Assembly: GCF_009372235.1 (NCBI RefSeq)
Contig: NZ_ML762921.1
Coordinates: 495,585 to 559,584, forward strand
DNA from: Dickeya oryzae
GTDB taxonomy: Bacteria; Pseudomonadota; Gammaproteobacteria; Enterobacterales; Enterobacteriaceae
DNA: 64,000 nucleotides
Reading direction: 5' to 3'
Part shown: piece by piece, positions 18,154-26,672 of the stretch
Layout: each line of letters opens with the position of its first letter
How positions within the stretch are numbered: the stretch's first letter is position 1
Made by a program: the position numbers and the translations under genes
The notes under the pieces: generated by a model
The model's database searches: none
The model's input: the letters and a program-made list of their open reading frames with translations, nothing else
Told to the model about the DNA's origin: nothing

Positions 18154-19087
18154 GACCTCCTTGTCACCAATATGTTTAAAAATTTTATTTAAATACCGAA
18201 ACCTTCGTCCTTGAAGATGTCGGCATTGATAACATCAAAAAAACAATAAAAATTTAAAAAAATTCTCAAACCCCAACATATCGCTTGAGGTAAATATTGG
18301 AAACCAAAAGTAAACTCCGGGTATAGAAAGAAAAATCCAGGTATGCAACGAGCGGCATACCTAATTCATTGAGAACCTACACGTATTACCAGCCTGTTAT
18401 AGATATGTCTTTCCCTCAATAAAAAAATTATTGCAAATTATTTCAATTATTATGGCGGATCATTTTTCTACAATGAAAACAGTTAAATGACTGCTCTACA
18501 TAGTGGCATCTATTGAGGGAGAACAGACTACGTTGAGCTATTTAGCCCATCACGATAAAACACGCGACAGGAGCCGCGTATGCTGGCTCATAGCGGTGTT
18601 AATACTGCTCGGAACAACCGCGTCAGCGGTGTTGCCGGGCGGATCCACAGTGCCTTGTAACGATAAACCTGGATGGCTGAATAAGGTTCAGCACTTTTAT
18701 GACAACCCTTAGCCCGTTTCCCGGAAAGAGCATAGGAGTAGGACCGGTTAAGGATAAAAATTATAAAAGGCGGGTGTTCAGCTTTTATTGATAAGAACAT
18801 TGATTGACACGTCTTTCTTCGCTGATATAGAGTCGTCTATAAGTTAACCATACGTTAAAGAGATAAATTTACCTTCATTTATCCCAAGAGAAACATTTAC
18901 ATCAGAAAAAATTAAAATTGCAGAAATACAGCAATGAAGCAAATCCTTAAACTGGTTAGATGACTGGTTAGATTCTTGTGTTTCATTCTCAGTCGATAAT
19001 GAGTTTTATAGTTTTATCTTATATCTGGATAATTTTCTCTGCCTGTAGCCATTTTTAAGTCAGTCATGCACAAGTAAGGAGCATTGT
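18154..19087. promoter_or_regulatory. AT-rich divergent intergenic region between the PKS and the beta-branching operon
   Basis: This 0.93 kb gap must hold the promoters of both the leftward PKS operon and the rightward ACP-KS-HMGS-ECH operon. It is strikingly AT-rich compared with the genes on either side, especially near 18170-18330, 18415-18480 and 18840-18960. A 10-base sequence (actggttaga) occurs twice, 12 bases apart (18951-18972), and could be a paired operator. I could not place -35/-10 elements with confidence. A 69-codon GTG-started frame at 18503-18712 has one hydrophobic stretch but no convincing coding signal. Confidence 0.5.
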
Positions 19088-19339
19088 ATGAGCAGCAAGA
19101 GCAAGGAAGATATTTTCAATATTATCGTGCATAACTTACTGGAAATCCTCCCCTATCTGGATGCCAGTACCATTACGCCGGAACAGAGCATGAAAGACGT
19201 AGGGGCCAATTCAATTGACCGGGCTGATGTTCTGCTCGCCAGCATGGAAACCCTCGATATCATATTCCCTCTCCATGAAGCCGGAGACCTCAAAAATATC
19301 GGAGAATTAGTGGATTTTCTGTACGCTAAAGCACAGTAG
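19088..19339 (+). CDS. free-standing donor acyl carrier protein of the beta-branching cassette
   Basis: 83-residue ACP. Ser42 in the motif GANSID is the phosphopantetheine attachment site; this GANSIDR form is typical of the dedicated donor ACPs of HMGS cassettes (AcpK type). It would be loaded with malonate and hold acetyl-ACP after decarboxylation by the KS encoded next. The start is clear: AAGGAG lies just upstream of the ATG. It is the first gene of a five-gene rightward operon in which every later gene belongs to the same pathway. It lacks the Trp seen at +6 in the tandem PKS ACPs, as expected for a donor rather than an acceptor. Confidence 0.9.
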   Translation: MSSKSKEDIFNIIVHNLLEILPYLDASTITPEQSMKDVGANSIDRADVLLASMETLDIIFPLHEAGDLKNIGELVDFLYAKAQ

Positions 19340-19402
19340 CCATCCACACTATGCTGATTTTCTGGCGAATCTGGCCTTTCAGTGAACCAAAGCAGGATGC
19401 GT

Positions 19403-20659
19403 ATGAAGAACAATGTCGTTGTGACCGGCTTAGGCGTAACCGCTGCAAATGGAATCGGAATACCCGCGTTTACCCAATCACTGAAAACAGGTGTCAGTGG
19501 AATCAACAGGCATACCAACGAATTTCCAGAAATCAAAGCCAGCCTGGCTGATTACAACTATAAAGCCGCACTAGAGTCTTTATCTCTCGCTCAGGAAGAG
19601 CTAAAAAATGCTTTGCGATTGGGGGCCAGAGTGCCGTTGAGTAGCAGGGTATCACTCGCTACAGCACTTGAAGCCTGGCATGATGCCTTTGCCGACGGAT
19701 GTCCTTACCCTCCAGAACAAAGAGGAATCATCATTGCCGGACATAACGTCGAGCAACAATATCAATATCAGATCCGACAATCCTTCATCGACCAACCCGA
19801 ATTTGTTCCCGCCAGTTATGCGTTGTACTTTATGGACACAAATCAGTTAGGTCTGCTCAGCGAGCTTTTAACTATCCGTGGAGAAGGCTGTTCTGTTGGA
19901 GGCGCTTCAGCCAGCGGAAACGCCGGCATTATCCAGGCATACCGGCAAGTTGCATCAGGAATCACCCAATCTTGTTTGGTCGTCGGAGCAATGGCAGATT
20001 TATCACCGCCAGAGATACAGGCGTTCAAAAACAGCGGTGCCCTGCTGACCCAAAGCGACACGAGTGATCCCACGCAGCTTTGTCGCCCCTTTGATCAAGA
20101 TCGAAAAGGGTTTGTTTATGGCCAAGGGTGTGCCTGTCTGTTGCTGGAAAACGAGCAAAGCGCCCGTGAACGCCGTGCACCGATTTGGGGACGAATTCTT
20201 GGTGGTAGTATCTGTCTGGATGCCAATCGAGGCAGTAATCCAAGTTGTGAAGGCGAGTCTCAGGTGATGCAACAGGCGCTGTTGACTGCCCGTTGTCCCT
20301 ATGACTCGGTCAACTACATCAATACGCATGGCACCAGTTCACTAATGGGGGATGAAACTGAAATCGCTGCCATCAAGCGTGTTTTTGGCCCTTACCATCA
20401 ACAGATTTGGCTCAATTCAACCAAAAGCCTCACGGGGCACTGCCTGTATGCCGCCGCTGCCGTAGAAACGGTAGCCACATTGATACAGATGAAAGAACGC
20501 TTTCTTCATCCAAACTTGAACCTGAAAACACCTATCAACAATGAATGCCGTTTTGTCGGACAATACGCTCAACATCAGGAAATCAACGTCGCTTTGAATA
20601 ACGCCTTCGGCTTCGGCGGCATTAATACCTGTGTGGTGTTGGAGCATGTCAGCCACTAG
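19403..20659 (+). CDS. decarboxylating ketosynthase of the beta-branching cassette
   Basis: About 418-residue KS-fold protein. The nucleophile elbow reads GGASASG with Ser169 where elongating ketosynthases have Cys. This is the hallmark of the cassette KS enzymes (PksF/CurC/MupG type) that only decarboxylate malonyl-ACP to acetyl-ACP. The histidine motifs remain (NTHGTSS and the later SLTGHCLYAAA). The ATG at 19403 is chosen because AGCAGG precedes it by 6 bases; an in-frame GTG at 19382 and an ATG at 19397 are alternatives. It lies between the donor ACP and HMGS genes, with short gaps on both sides. Confidence 0.88.
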   Translation: MKNNVVVTGLGVTAANGIGIPAFTQSLKTGVSGINRHTNEFPEIKASLADYNYKAALESLSLAQEELKNALRLGARVPLSSRVSLATALEAWHDAFADGCPYPPEQRGIIIAGHNVEQQYQYQIRQSFIDQPEFVPASYALYFMDTNQLGLLSELLTIRGEGCSVGGASASGNAGIIQAYRQVASGITQSCLVVGAMADLSPPEIQAFKNSGALLTQSDTSDPTQLCRPFDQDRKGFVYGQGCACLLLENEQSARERRAPIWGRILGGSICLDANRGSNPSCEGESQVMQQALLTARCPYDSVNYINTHGTSSLMGDETEIAAIKRVFGPYHQQIWLNSTKSLTGHCLYAAAAVETVATLIQMKERFLHPNLNLKTPINNECRFVGQYAQHQEINVALNNAFGFGGINTCVVLEHVSH

Positions 20660-20690
20660 CATTCACCTAATTTAGCATAAGAGGGACCTT

Positions 20691-21953
20691 ATGATTTCTG
20701 TTGGAATTGAAGCGATAAACGCCTTTTGTGGCACCAGCTACATTAATGTCAGAGAGTTGGCGCAGCACCGTCAGCTAGATATATCTCGTTTTGACAATCT
20801 CTTGATGAAACAGAAAACGGTGAGTCTGCCTTGTGAAGATCCTGTCAGCTTTGCCGTCAACGCAGCCAAGCCGATTCTGGATGCGTTAAGTGAGCAAGAA
20901 AAAAACAGCATTGAACTGTTGATCACCTGTACAGAATCGGGAATCGACTTTGGCAAATCAGTCAGTACCTATGTTCACCACTATCTGGGGTTAAAGCGAA
21001 ACTGTCGCTTGTTCGAACTGAAAACTGCCTGCTATTCCGGTGTTGCCGGTTTGCAAATGGCTGTCAATACAATCCTTTCCCAGACATCTCCCGGCAGCAA
21101 AGCGCTAGTTATTGCCACAGACATGACTCGCTTTATTCTGGAAGAAGACAACGGCGATCATACTAGCCAGGACTGGTCTTTTGCCGAGCCAAGCGGTGGC
21201 TCTGGCGCTGTTGCTATGCTGGTCAGCGACACCCCACACGTTTTTCAGATCGATGTGGGGGCAAACGGCTATTACGGCTATGAAGTCATGGATACATGCA
21301 GGCCTGTCCCGGATAGAGAAACCGGTGATTCGGATCTGTCATTGCTGGCTTATCTGGAATGTTGTGAAAAGGCCTACCTGGAGTACGAAAAACGTGTTGC
21401 TGGCATTGATTATGTCAACACTTTTGGTTATCTGGCATTCCATACGCCTTTTGGTGGCATGGTCAAAGGTGCCCACCGTAACATGATGCGTAAACTGGTT
21501 CGCGCCACCCCCCAAGATACAGAGGCCGACTTTAATCGTCGCGTGGCTCCTGGGCTGAATTATTGTCAGCGTGTCGGTAATATCATGGGGGCAACATTAG
21601 CACTTTCCCTGCTCAGCACCTTGTCAAATGCGGATATTCAGTCACCGCAGCGGATTGGGTGCTTTTCTTACGGTTCTGGATGCTGTTCCGAGTTTTTCAG
21701 TGGTGTCGTTACCCCTGAAGGTTGCCAACGTGTCAGGCAGATGGAAATCGGAGCTCATCTTGACAGGCGCCGCGAACTCACGATGCGTGAATATGATGCT
21801 CTGCTTTACGGTAACCATGGGGTCCGCTTCGGTACCAAAAATGCCACTCTGGACCTGAGTCATTTCCCCCAGATCCATTCCACTACCCGGGAAGCTCATC
21901 ATCTCGTACTGAGCCGAATCAACGAATTTCACCGTGAATATGAGTGGGTCTGA
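20691..21953 (+). CDS. HMG-CoA synthase-like enzyme for polyketide beta-branching
   Basis: 420 residues, the usual length of PksG/CurD-type HMGS proteins. Cys114 in KTACYSG is the acyl-enzyme nucleophile. CTESGIDFGKS and FHTPFGGMVKGAH are the other conserved family blocks, the latter carrying the catalytic His. The enzyme would add acetyl from the donor ACP to the beta-keto group of a PKS-bound chain, giving a 3-hydroxy-3-carboxymethyl (HMG-like) intermediate. Likely acceptors are the Trp-marked tandem ACPs of the two PKSs encoded nearby. A GAGGG ribosome-binding site precedes the ATG, and the next gene begins 2 bases after the stop. Confidence 0.93.
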   Translation: MISVGIEAINAFCGTSYINVRELAQHRQLDISRFDNLLMKQKTVSLPCEDPVSFAVNAAKPILDALSEQEKNSIELLITCTESGIDFGKSVSTYVHHYLGLKRNCRLFELKTACYSGVAGLQMAVNTILSQTSPGSKALVIATDMTRFILEEDNGDHTSQDWSFAEPSGGSGAVAMLVSDTPHVFQIDVGANGYYGYEVMDTCRPVPDRETGDSDLSLLAYLECCEKAYLEYEKRVAGIDYVNTFGYLAFHTPFGGMVKGAHRNMMRKLVRATPQDTEADFNRRVAPGLNYCQRVGNIMGATLALSLLSTLSNADIQSPQRIGCFSYGSGCCSEFFSGVVTPEGCQRVRQMEIGAHLDRRRELTMREYDALLYGNHGVRFGTKNATLDLSHFPQIHSTTREAHHLVLSRINEFHREYEWV

Positions 21954-21955
21954 CA

Positions 21956-22732
21956 ATGCCATCTTATCAAACCATCCGGTTACGGCAGGAAGGCGCGGTG
22001 TTGTACTTGCAGATATACCGACCTGAAGCCAATAACACCATCAATGAAAACTTTGCGATAGAGTGCCGGGAGGTTATCCGACAATACCGGGATAAAATCA
22101 GTATATTAGTTGTTGAAGGATTACCGGAGGTCTTTTGCTTTGGTGCCGATCTGCAGGCGATAGAGCAAGGCAACATTGCCGGCAACGGCAGTGGGGGTCG
22201 TCCGCAGGATCCAGAGATCCTTTATGAAGTCTGGCAAGATATGATGAGCGGACCTTACATTAGCATCGCTCATGTAAGAGGCAAAGCCAACGCGGGAGGA
22301 ATCGGTTTCGTTGCTGCCAGTGATATCGTCATTGCAGACACTGGAGCCATGTTCAGCCTGTCTGAAATGTTGTTCGGTTTGTTGCCTGCCTGCGTACTTC
22401 CCTTTCTGGTACGCAAGATAGGAAAACAAAAAGCGCACTATATGACGTTAATGACAAAACCCGTATCAGCAGAACAGGCTCACCACTGGGGTTTAGTCGA
22501 CGACTACGGCGGCAACAGTGACTTGATCCTCAAAAAGCACATACAACGGCTCAACTGCTTATCAAAACGCGCCATTGCTCGCTACAAATCATACATGAGT
22601 GAGCTGGATACTCTCCCCCGTGATCAGAAATCTGCCGCCCTGGCTCTGAACGTAGAAATTTTTTCCGATCAGGAAAACCTCAGCAAAATATCCCGTTACA
22701 TCCAAACGGGAAAATACCCTTGGGAGGCGTAA
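21956..22732 (+). CDS. enoyl-CoA hydratase-like dehydratase (ECH1) of the beta-branching cassette
   Basis: 258-residue crotonase-fold protein. Oxyanion-hole segments FGADLQAI and KANAGGIGFVAASD are intact. By position and resemblance to PksH/CurE proteins it dehydrates the HMG-like intermediate to a 3-methylglutaconyl-type thioester. The ATG at 21956 follows the HMGS stop by 2 bases, indicating coupled translation; a GTG at 21944 in the same frame would overlap the HMGS gene. Unlike the ECH1-like domain inside the giant PKS, both oxyanion segments look functional here. Confidence 0.87.
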   Translation: MPSYQTIRLRQEGAVLYLQIYRPEANNTINENFAIECREVIRQYRDKISILVVEGLPEVFCFGADLQAIEQGNIAGNGSGGRPQDPEILYEVWQDMMSGPYISIAHVRGKANAGGIGFVAASDIVIADTGAMFSLSEMLFGLLPACVLPFLVRKIGKQKAHYMTLMTKPVSAEQAHHWGLVDDYGGNSDLILKKHIQRLNCLSKRAIARYKSYMSELDTLPRDQKSAALALNVEIFSDQENLSKISRYIQTGKYPWEA

Positions 22733-22737
22733 AGAGA

Positions 22738-23487
22738 ATGTCCACAAATGTCGTTGATTTTCAGGAAATAGAGCCGGGAATTGTTCACATAAAAATGCAG
22801 GACAGAGCCCACAAAAACACGTTCTCCCGAGCATTAATCTACGAGTTGATCCAGGTATTCAAACACATCGAAACATCAGAGCAATATAAGGCAGTCATTC
22901 TAACAGGTTACGACAGCTATTTTGCTACAGGAGGCACTCAGGAAGATCTCTTTGCCTTACAGGAAGGAAAAGGAAAATTCACCGATACCAACATTTACAG
23001 CTTACCTCTGGAGTGCCCAATTCCGGTCATTTCGGCCATGCAGGGACACGCCATCGGAGGTGGTCTGGTAATGGGGCTATTTGCCGACTTTGTCATTATG
23101 AGTCAGGAAAGCATTTATACAGCCAACTTCATGAAATACGGCTTCACTCCCGGTATGGGGGGAACACTTATTGTACCCGAAAAACTGGGGCTGGCTCTGG
23201 GACAAGAGATGTTGATGCTGGGTAATAACTATCGGGGTGAGGAGTTGAAACAACGAGGAATCCCCTTCCCGGTTTACCCAAGGGAACACGTTGCACAAGC
23301 AGCCTTGTCCAGGGCCAGGGATCTGGTCAAAAAGCCACGAACGTCACTTATCACGTTAAAAGATCACCTGACTCAACATCTTCGGGCCAGATTACCCGAG
23401 TACACAGCACAGGAAGTCATCATGCATGAGAAGACCTTTTTTCAGCAGGAAGTCAGACAAAATATCTCCAACCTATTCGGCAACTAA
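22738..23487 (+). CDS. enoyl-CoA hydratase-like decarboxylase (ECH2) of the beta-branching cassette
   Basis: 249-residue crotonase-fold protein of the PksI/CurF type. FATGGTQEDL and MQGHAIGGGLVMG form the oxyanion hole, and NFMKYGFTPGMGGT is a family signature. It would decarboxylate the glutaconyl intermediate to leave a beta-methyl or exomethylene branch. The ATG at 22738 is used: GGAGG lies about 10 bases upstream and the ECH1 stop is 5 bases upstream. It is the last gene of the operon. A hairpin of modest strength follows at about 23503-23520, without a good T-run. A homologous ECH2-like domain is present in the giant PKS but differs in the GGG segment. Confidence 0.88.
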   Translation: MSTNVVDFQEIEPGIVHIKMQDRAHKNTFSRALIYELIQVFKHIETSEQYKAVILTGYDSYFATGGTQEDLFALQEGKGKFTDTNIYSLPLECPIPVISAMQGHAIGGGLVMGLFADFVIMSQESIYTANFMKYGFTPGMGGTLIVPEKLGLALGQEMLMLGNNYRGEELKQRGIPFPVYPREHVAQAALSRARDLVKKPRTSLITLKDHLTQHLRARLPEYTAQEVIMHEKTFFQQEVRQNISNLFGN

Positions 23488-23624
23488 GTGAATACAGCGC
23501 CCCCTCACCCAGAAGGGGCTTAAAACAACCAGAAACTGCCTGAGCATGCTTAAATTAGGCGCTATAGGTCGACAGTTTTCTGGAAACCACAATCTCAAGC
23601 TTACGGCCACAAGCAATCTTTTCA

Positions 23625-24233
23625 CTAAAACATAATTGACACCGATTTATAGAACATTGAAGCAGCAAAAAGCGAGATGACGAGCGAAGCGCCGCGATAA
23701 AACAACTTCGGTTTTAGTCTGTGCTGGCTTGAGGCGCCGCTGATATTCATCAACGTACCGAAGTAAATCCATATAAAAGACATTGGCAGCAATGCCAACA
23801 ACAAACAGAGCATCGCCTGGATATAGCTGTGTTGATATATGAAAGCTGACGGAGGAATGATGGAATCAGCGAACACAAAGGCCTTCGGATTGAGTAAGGT
23901 CGTGATAAAGACAGTACTGAAAGTGATCTTGCCGCTAGTTTGATGCAGCGAAAACTTCCACACTTTTATTGCCAAATAGACGACGTAAAATGCCGACAAA
24001 AATTTAATAACGCTCAGCACCGGGTTTCCATGTTGTGCTAAATAGTTAAATAGTAGCCCCCATGCAGTGACAGCCAAGAGATACCCGAGCCATTCTGATA
24101 AAGTCAGTTTTATACTTTTAACAAAACCTTGGGTATAACCAGAGCAAAGAAGCAATGTATTGGTTGGCCCTGGTATGATCAGAAATAACGCGATGTATAA
24201 TGTAATCTTTATATATTCACTTCCATGAATCAT
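23625..24233 (-). CDS. LysE/RhtB-family amino-acid (or metabolite) exporter
   Basis: 202-residue, strongly hydrophobic protein with about six predicted membrane helices. The N-terminal LIIPGPTNTLLL block matches the conserved PGP motif of LysE/RhtB exporters, followed by the TLLNPKAFVFADS block. It is convergent with the beta-branching operon. The family exports amino acids or related small molecules across the inner membrane; the substrate cannot be told from sequence. It may be cargo of the island with a role in product export or resistance, or an unrelated passenger. The ATG at 24233 is preceded by AAGGGA. Confidence 0.82.
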   Translation of the reverse strand: MIHGSEYIKITLYIALFLIIPGPTNTLLLCSGYTQGFVKSIKLTLSEWLGYLLAVTAWGLLFNYLAQHGNPVLSVIKFLSAFYVVYLAIKVWKFSLHQTSGKITFSTVFITTLLNPKAFVFADSIIPPSAFIYQHSYIQAMLCLLLALLPMSFIWIYFGTLMNISGASSQHRLKPKLFYRGASLVISLFAASMFYKSVSIMF

Positions 24234-24300
24234 TTTGGTATTCCCTTTACTAAACTAATAACCTGTGGTCTGGTGTTGTTCCGAGATCAGCAATCCAATA

Positions 24301-24437
24301 TATACCCGTCATACTTCAAGCTACAGGTGCGTTGGTTTATTACTCGGCCCATCCCCAGGTCCCGCTCCTGCGGGCCAACGTGTTGCGTCGTTCAACATGC
24401 AAGCGTGTTGTCCTGCAGCTCCAATATTTAGGGTATA
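24301..24437. repeat. MITE-like enterobacterial intergenic repeat
   Basis: A 137-base non-coding element with imperfect terminal inverted repeats. The left end begins TATACCCGTCATACTTCAAG and the right end read in reverse begins TATACCCTAAATATTGGAG. Both arms continue into AGCT(A/G)CAGG. Repeats with the ACTTCAAG...GCAGGTGCGTTGG theme are common between genes in Serratia, Yersinia and soft-rot enterobacteria. The interior contains a further GC-rich hairpin (gtcccgctcctgcgggcc area). Confidence 0.6.
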
Positions 24438-24967
24438 GTCAGCTCCCTAAAACAAAACCGCCGCCTTTCTATCTGGATCAGTCTGGTTCAGCAAAACAGG
24501 TCACCTTGTTATGGTAACTAATTCAGTTTGCTGATGAATGCTTCCCAAGGTCACGATAAAAAATAAGAATAGTTATTAAAATAATAAATAACATTTATTA
24601 AATTTAGAAGAAATAAAATAAGTGACTGAGTAAGCAAGGACAACCAACACACCTATAACCCGAAGGTATGACAGGTATAACAATAAGTATTGCTCTTAAT
24701 GAGCATTCCAGGTTATCAGGTATATCGAAATCAACCTTTCGCAAACTGGAGTCTGATAATTCAAATCCGTGAATCGATGCATGGACGCCATTGACAGCTC
24801 CCCGCAAGTTCCTTTAAACAATCGGCCTGCTGTTAGCACCAACTCATACTCTTATATGGGAAAAAACACGCCGACACAAGGGGGAGATGTAAGTATCCCG
24901 GTAAACCGAACCATTCACTTTTAGAGATCTTCCGACATACTGATTATGTCCCGTTGAGGAGATCGCC
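24438..24967. other. AT-rich gap between repeat and IS remnants
   Basis: About 530 bases with no gene that I can support. The part near 24555-24620 is very AT-rich. The last 30 bases are probably the non-coding leader of the IS3-family orfA fragment that follows. Short frames here have no recognisable product. Confidence 0.5.
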
Positions 24968-25117
24968 ATGCGCAAAGCCCGATTTACCGAACACCAGATC
25001 ATCGCCGTTTTGAAGTCCGTTGAAACCGGACGGACCGTCAAAGACGTTTGTCGCGAAGCGGGAATATCCGAGGCTTCATATTACATCTATGGACTACCTC
25101 CGTTTTGCAAGTACTGA
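24968..25117 (+). pseudogene. truncated IS3-family orfA (IS1222/IS407-type), 5' fragment
   Basis: The frame starts MRKARFTEHQIIAVLKSVE and continues to ISEASYY, the N-terminal helix-turn-helix of an IS3-family OrfA. Family resemblance then stops abruptly at about 25084, and the frame ends after 10 unrelated residues. The normal WK-x-KYGG continuation is missing, as is the leucine-zipper half. The matching orfB 3' part lies 0.7 kb to the right, so one element was split by an IS110-type fragment. Confidence 0.8.
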
Positions 25118-25287
25118 ACCTGGTTTTGGGTTGTTGCTTACATCTATCCGGCATCAGGAAAATCTGTGCCCAAATGGGTAATCCGCACACAATCGCCTCA
25201 ACAACTGGACGGCCTGGGGGCCAGTGTAAAAATCAGGTTCCGATTGTGCAGGTGCAACCTGTTTCCATTTTTCAGTACTCTGCAACT
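25085..25287 (-). other. probable non-coding end of the IS110-family fragment
   Basis: About 200 bases between the break in the IS3 orfA and the stop codon of the IS110 transposase fragment (25288). It contains no supported gene. In IS110/IS1111 elements a long non-coding end carries the bridge RNA that pairs with target and donor DNA; in IS1111-type elements this is the transposase 3' side, which is where this segment lies. I could not fold it reliably by eye. Confidence 0.35.
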
Positions 25288-25785
25288 TTAATCAGGTAAG
25301 TTTCGTATCCCTGCGGGCTGGTATTCAGTTGCGTTCCGAAGAATTGACCAGATAATCCGGGCGTTTTTATTGGCTACTGCAACAGTCGTTTTATTAAATC
25401 CACGCCGTTCTTTTAGCTGATTCACCCATTGGTTTAGATATCCATCATTATTATTTGTCGCTACTCTGACGACAGCCCGGGCACCGTGAATAAACAGAGT
25501 CCGCAGATGCTTGTCGCCTTTTTTTGTCATATTCATCAGTACCTGTCTGTCACCGCTTGAGTGCTGTCGAGGGACTAAACCAAGCCACGCAGCAAAATGA
25601 CGGCCATTCTTAAATTCTGTTCCTTTACCTATCGCAGCAACTACTGCAGTGGCAGTTTTTGGCCCTATGCCCTTAACCTTGGCAATTCGCTGACAAGCTT
25701 CGGATTGCCTGAATACTACGTCTATTTCTTTATCAAAAAAGCTAGAACCATAAACGCGTTCATCGTATTTACTGCCTGTTAAAAC
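25288..25785 (-). pseudogene. IS110-family transposase, C-terminal fragment
   Basis: The coding sequence gives a Transposase_20-type C-terminal domain: the helix-hairpin-helix motif VKGIGPKTATAVVAAIG, then GRHFAAWLGLVPRQHSSG, then KKGDKHLRTLFIHGARAVV. These are signatures of the IS1111 subgroup. The N-terminal DEDD catalytic half is absent; the open frame to the right of about 25785 is only antisense of an IS3 orfB. The protein cannot be active. It lies inside the split IS3-family element, so it either inserted there and then lost its left half, or was joined by deletion. Confidence 0.82.
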
Positions 25786-25789
25786 TGAA

Positions 25790-26363
25790 TTTTTGTCGTA
25801 AAGGAAAGCAACGTTTGCCCGTGCGTAACCCCGCACCGCTGGTGACGCCGGAAGCACTTAACCAGAGCTGGTCGATAGATTTTATGCATGACGCGCTGGT
25901 CTGCGGCAGGCGCTTTCGGACCTTTAATGTGGTAGATGACTTTAACCGCGAGGCTCTCGCGATAGAAATCGATCTGAATATCCCGGCGCAGCGGGTGGTC
26001 AGGGTATTGGACAGGATCGTGGCAAACCGTGGTTATCCGCTGAAACTGCGGATGGACAACGGACCAGAACTGGTCTCGCTGGCGCAGTGGGCAGAAGAGC
26101 ATGGTGTCATGCTGGAATTTATCAAACCGGGAAAACCCACGCAAAATGCCTTTATCGAACGTTTTAACCGGACATACCGGACAGAGATACTGGATTTTTA
26201 TCTGTTCAGGACGCTGAATGAAGCAAGGGAAATCACAGAGCGCTGGCTGACGGAATACAACAGCGAGCGGCCTCATGAATCCCTGAATAACCTGACGCCG
26301 GAAGAATACCGGCTGATGACTGAAAATGATCTTCCCCCTGCATTCAGTACCGCTGTAAAGTAG
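25790..26363 (+). pseudogene. IS3-family orfB (IS1222/IS407-type), 3' fragment
   Basis: The DDE integrase core is largely present: SIDFMHD (first Asp), RMDNGPE (second Asp), FIERFNRTYR (Glu), then ERPHESLNNLTPEEY to the stop. Resemblance begins at about 25795 (RKGKQRLPVRNPAP), so the N-terminal third is missing. It is on the same strand as the orfA fragment at 24968 and is probably its other half. The second conserved block appears a few residues shorter than usual for the family (GPELVSLAQWAEEHG). Confidence 0.8.
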
Positions 26364-26405
26364 AGTTTTCGGCCCTTCTTCTCCGTCAAAAAGAGGTCAT
26401 CCGGC

Positions 26406-26672
26406 ATGAAAAAGACACGTTATACCGAGGAACAAATCGCTTTTGCACTCAAACAGGCTGAAACCGGCACTCGAGTCGAGGAGGTCTGCAGAAAGATGGG
26501 AATTTCCGAGGCAACATTTTACAATTGGAAGAAGAAATTCGGCGGTATGGGCGTAACAGAGTTACGTCGTCTTCGGCAGCTTGAGGAAGAGAATCAGCGC
26601 CTCAAACGCCTGGTAGCTGATCTGAGTCTGGACAAGGAGATGCTGCAGGATGTCATCCGAAAAAAGTTCTGA
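26406..26672 (+). CDS. IS3-family (IS407 group) transposase OrfA
   Basis: 88-residue OrfA: an N-terminal helix-turn-helix ([19 protein letters not shown] ... [17 protein letters not shown]) followed by a leucine-zipper-like coiled coil ([18 protein letters not shown]). It ends IRKKF just after a slippery heptamer, so ribosomes can shift into orfB. It binds the element ends. The usual left inverted repeat is not visible upstream, where about 40 bases separate it from the previous IS fragment, so this copy has probably lost its left end. Confidence 0.85.
   Translation: MKKTRYTEEQIAFALKQAETGTRVEEVCRKMGISEATFYNWKKKFGGMGVTELRRLRQLEEENQRLKRLVADLSLDKEMLQDVIRKKF

Noticed and set aside
18503..18712. 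69-codon frame in the divergent PKS intergenic region, with one hydrophobic stretch
   Set aside because: It starts with GTG, has no well-spaced ribosome-binding site and no family resemblance; its sequence is only weakly protein-like. Not annotated as a gene.
25815..26363. Intact IS3 orfB starting at 25815
   Set aside because: The GTG start is artificial; the N-terminal third of the protein is missing and the frame begins at an IS110 junction, so it is a fragment.
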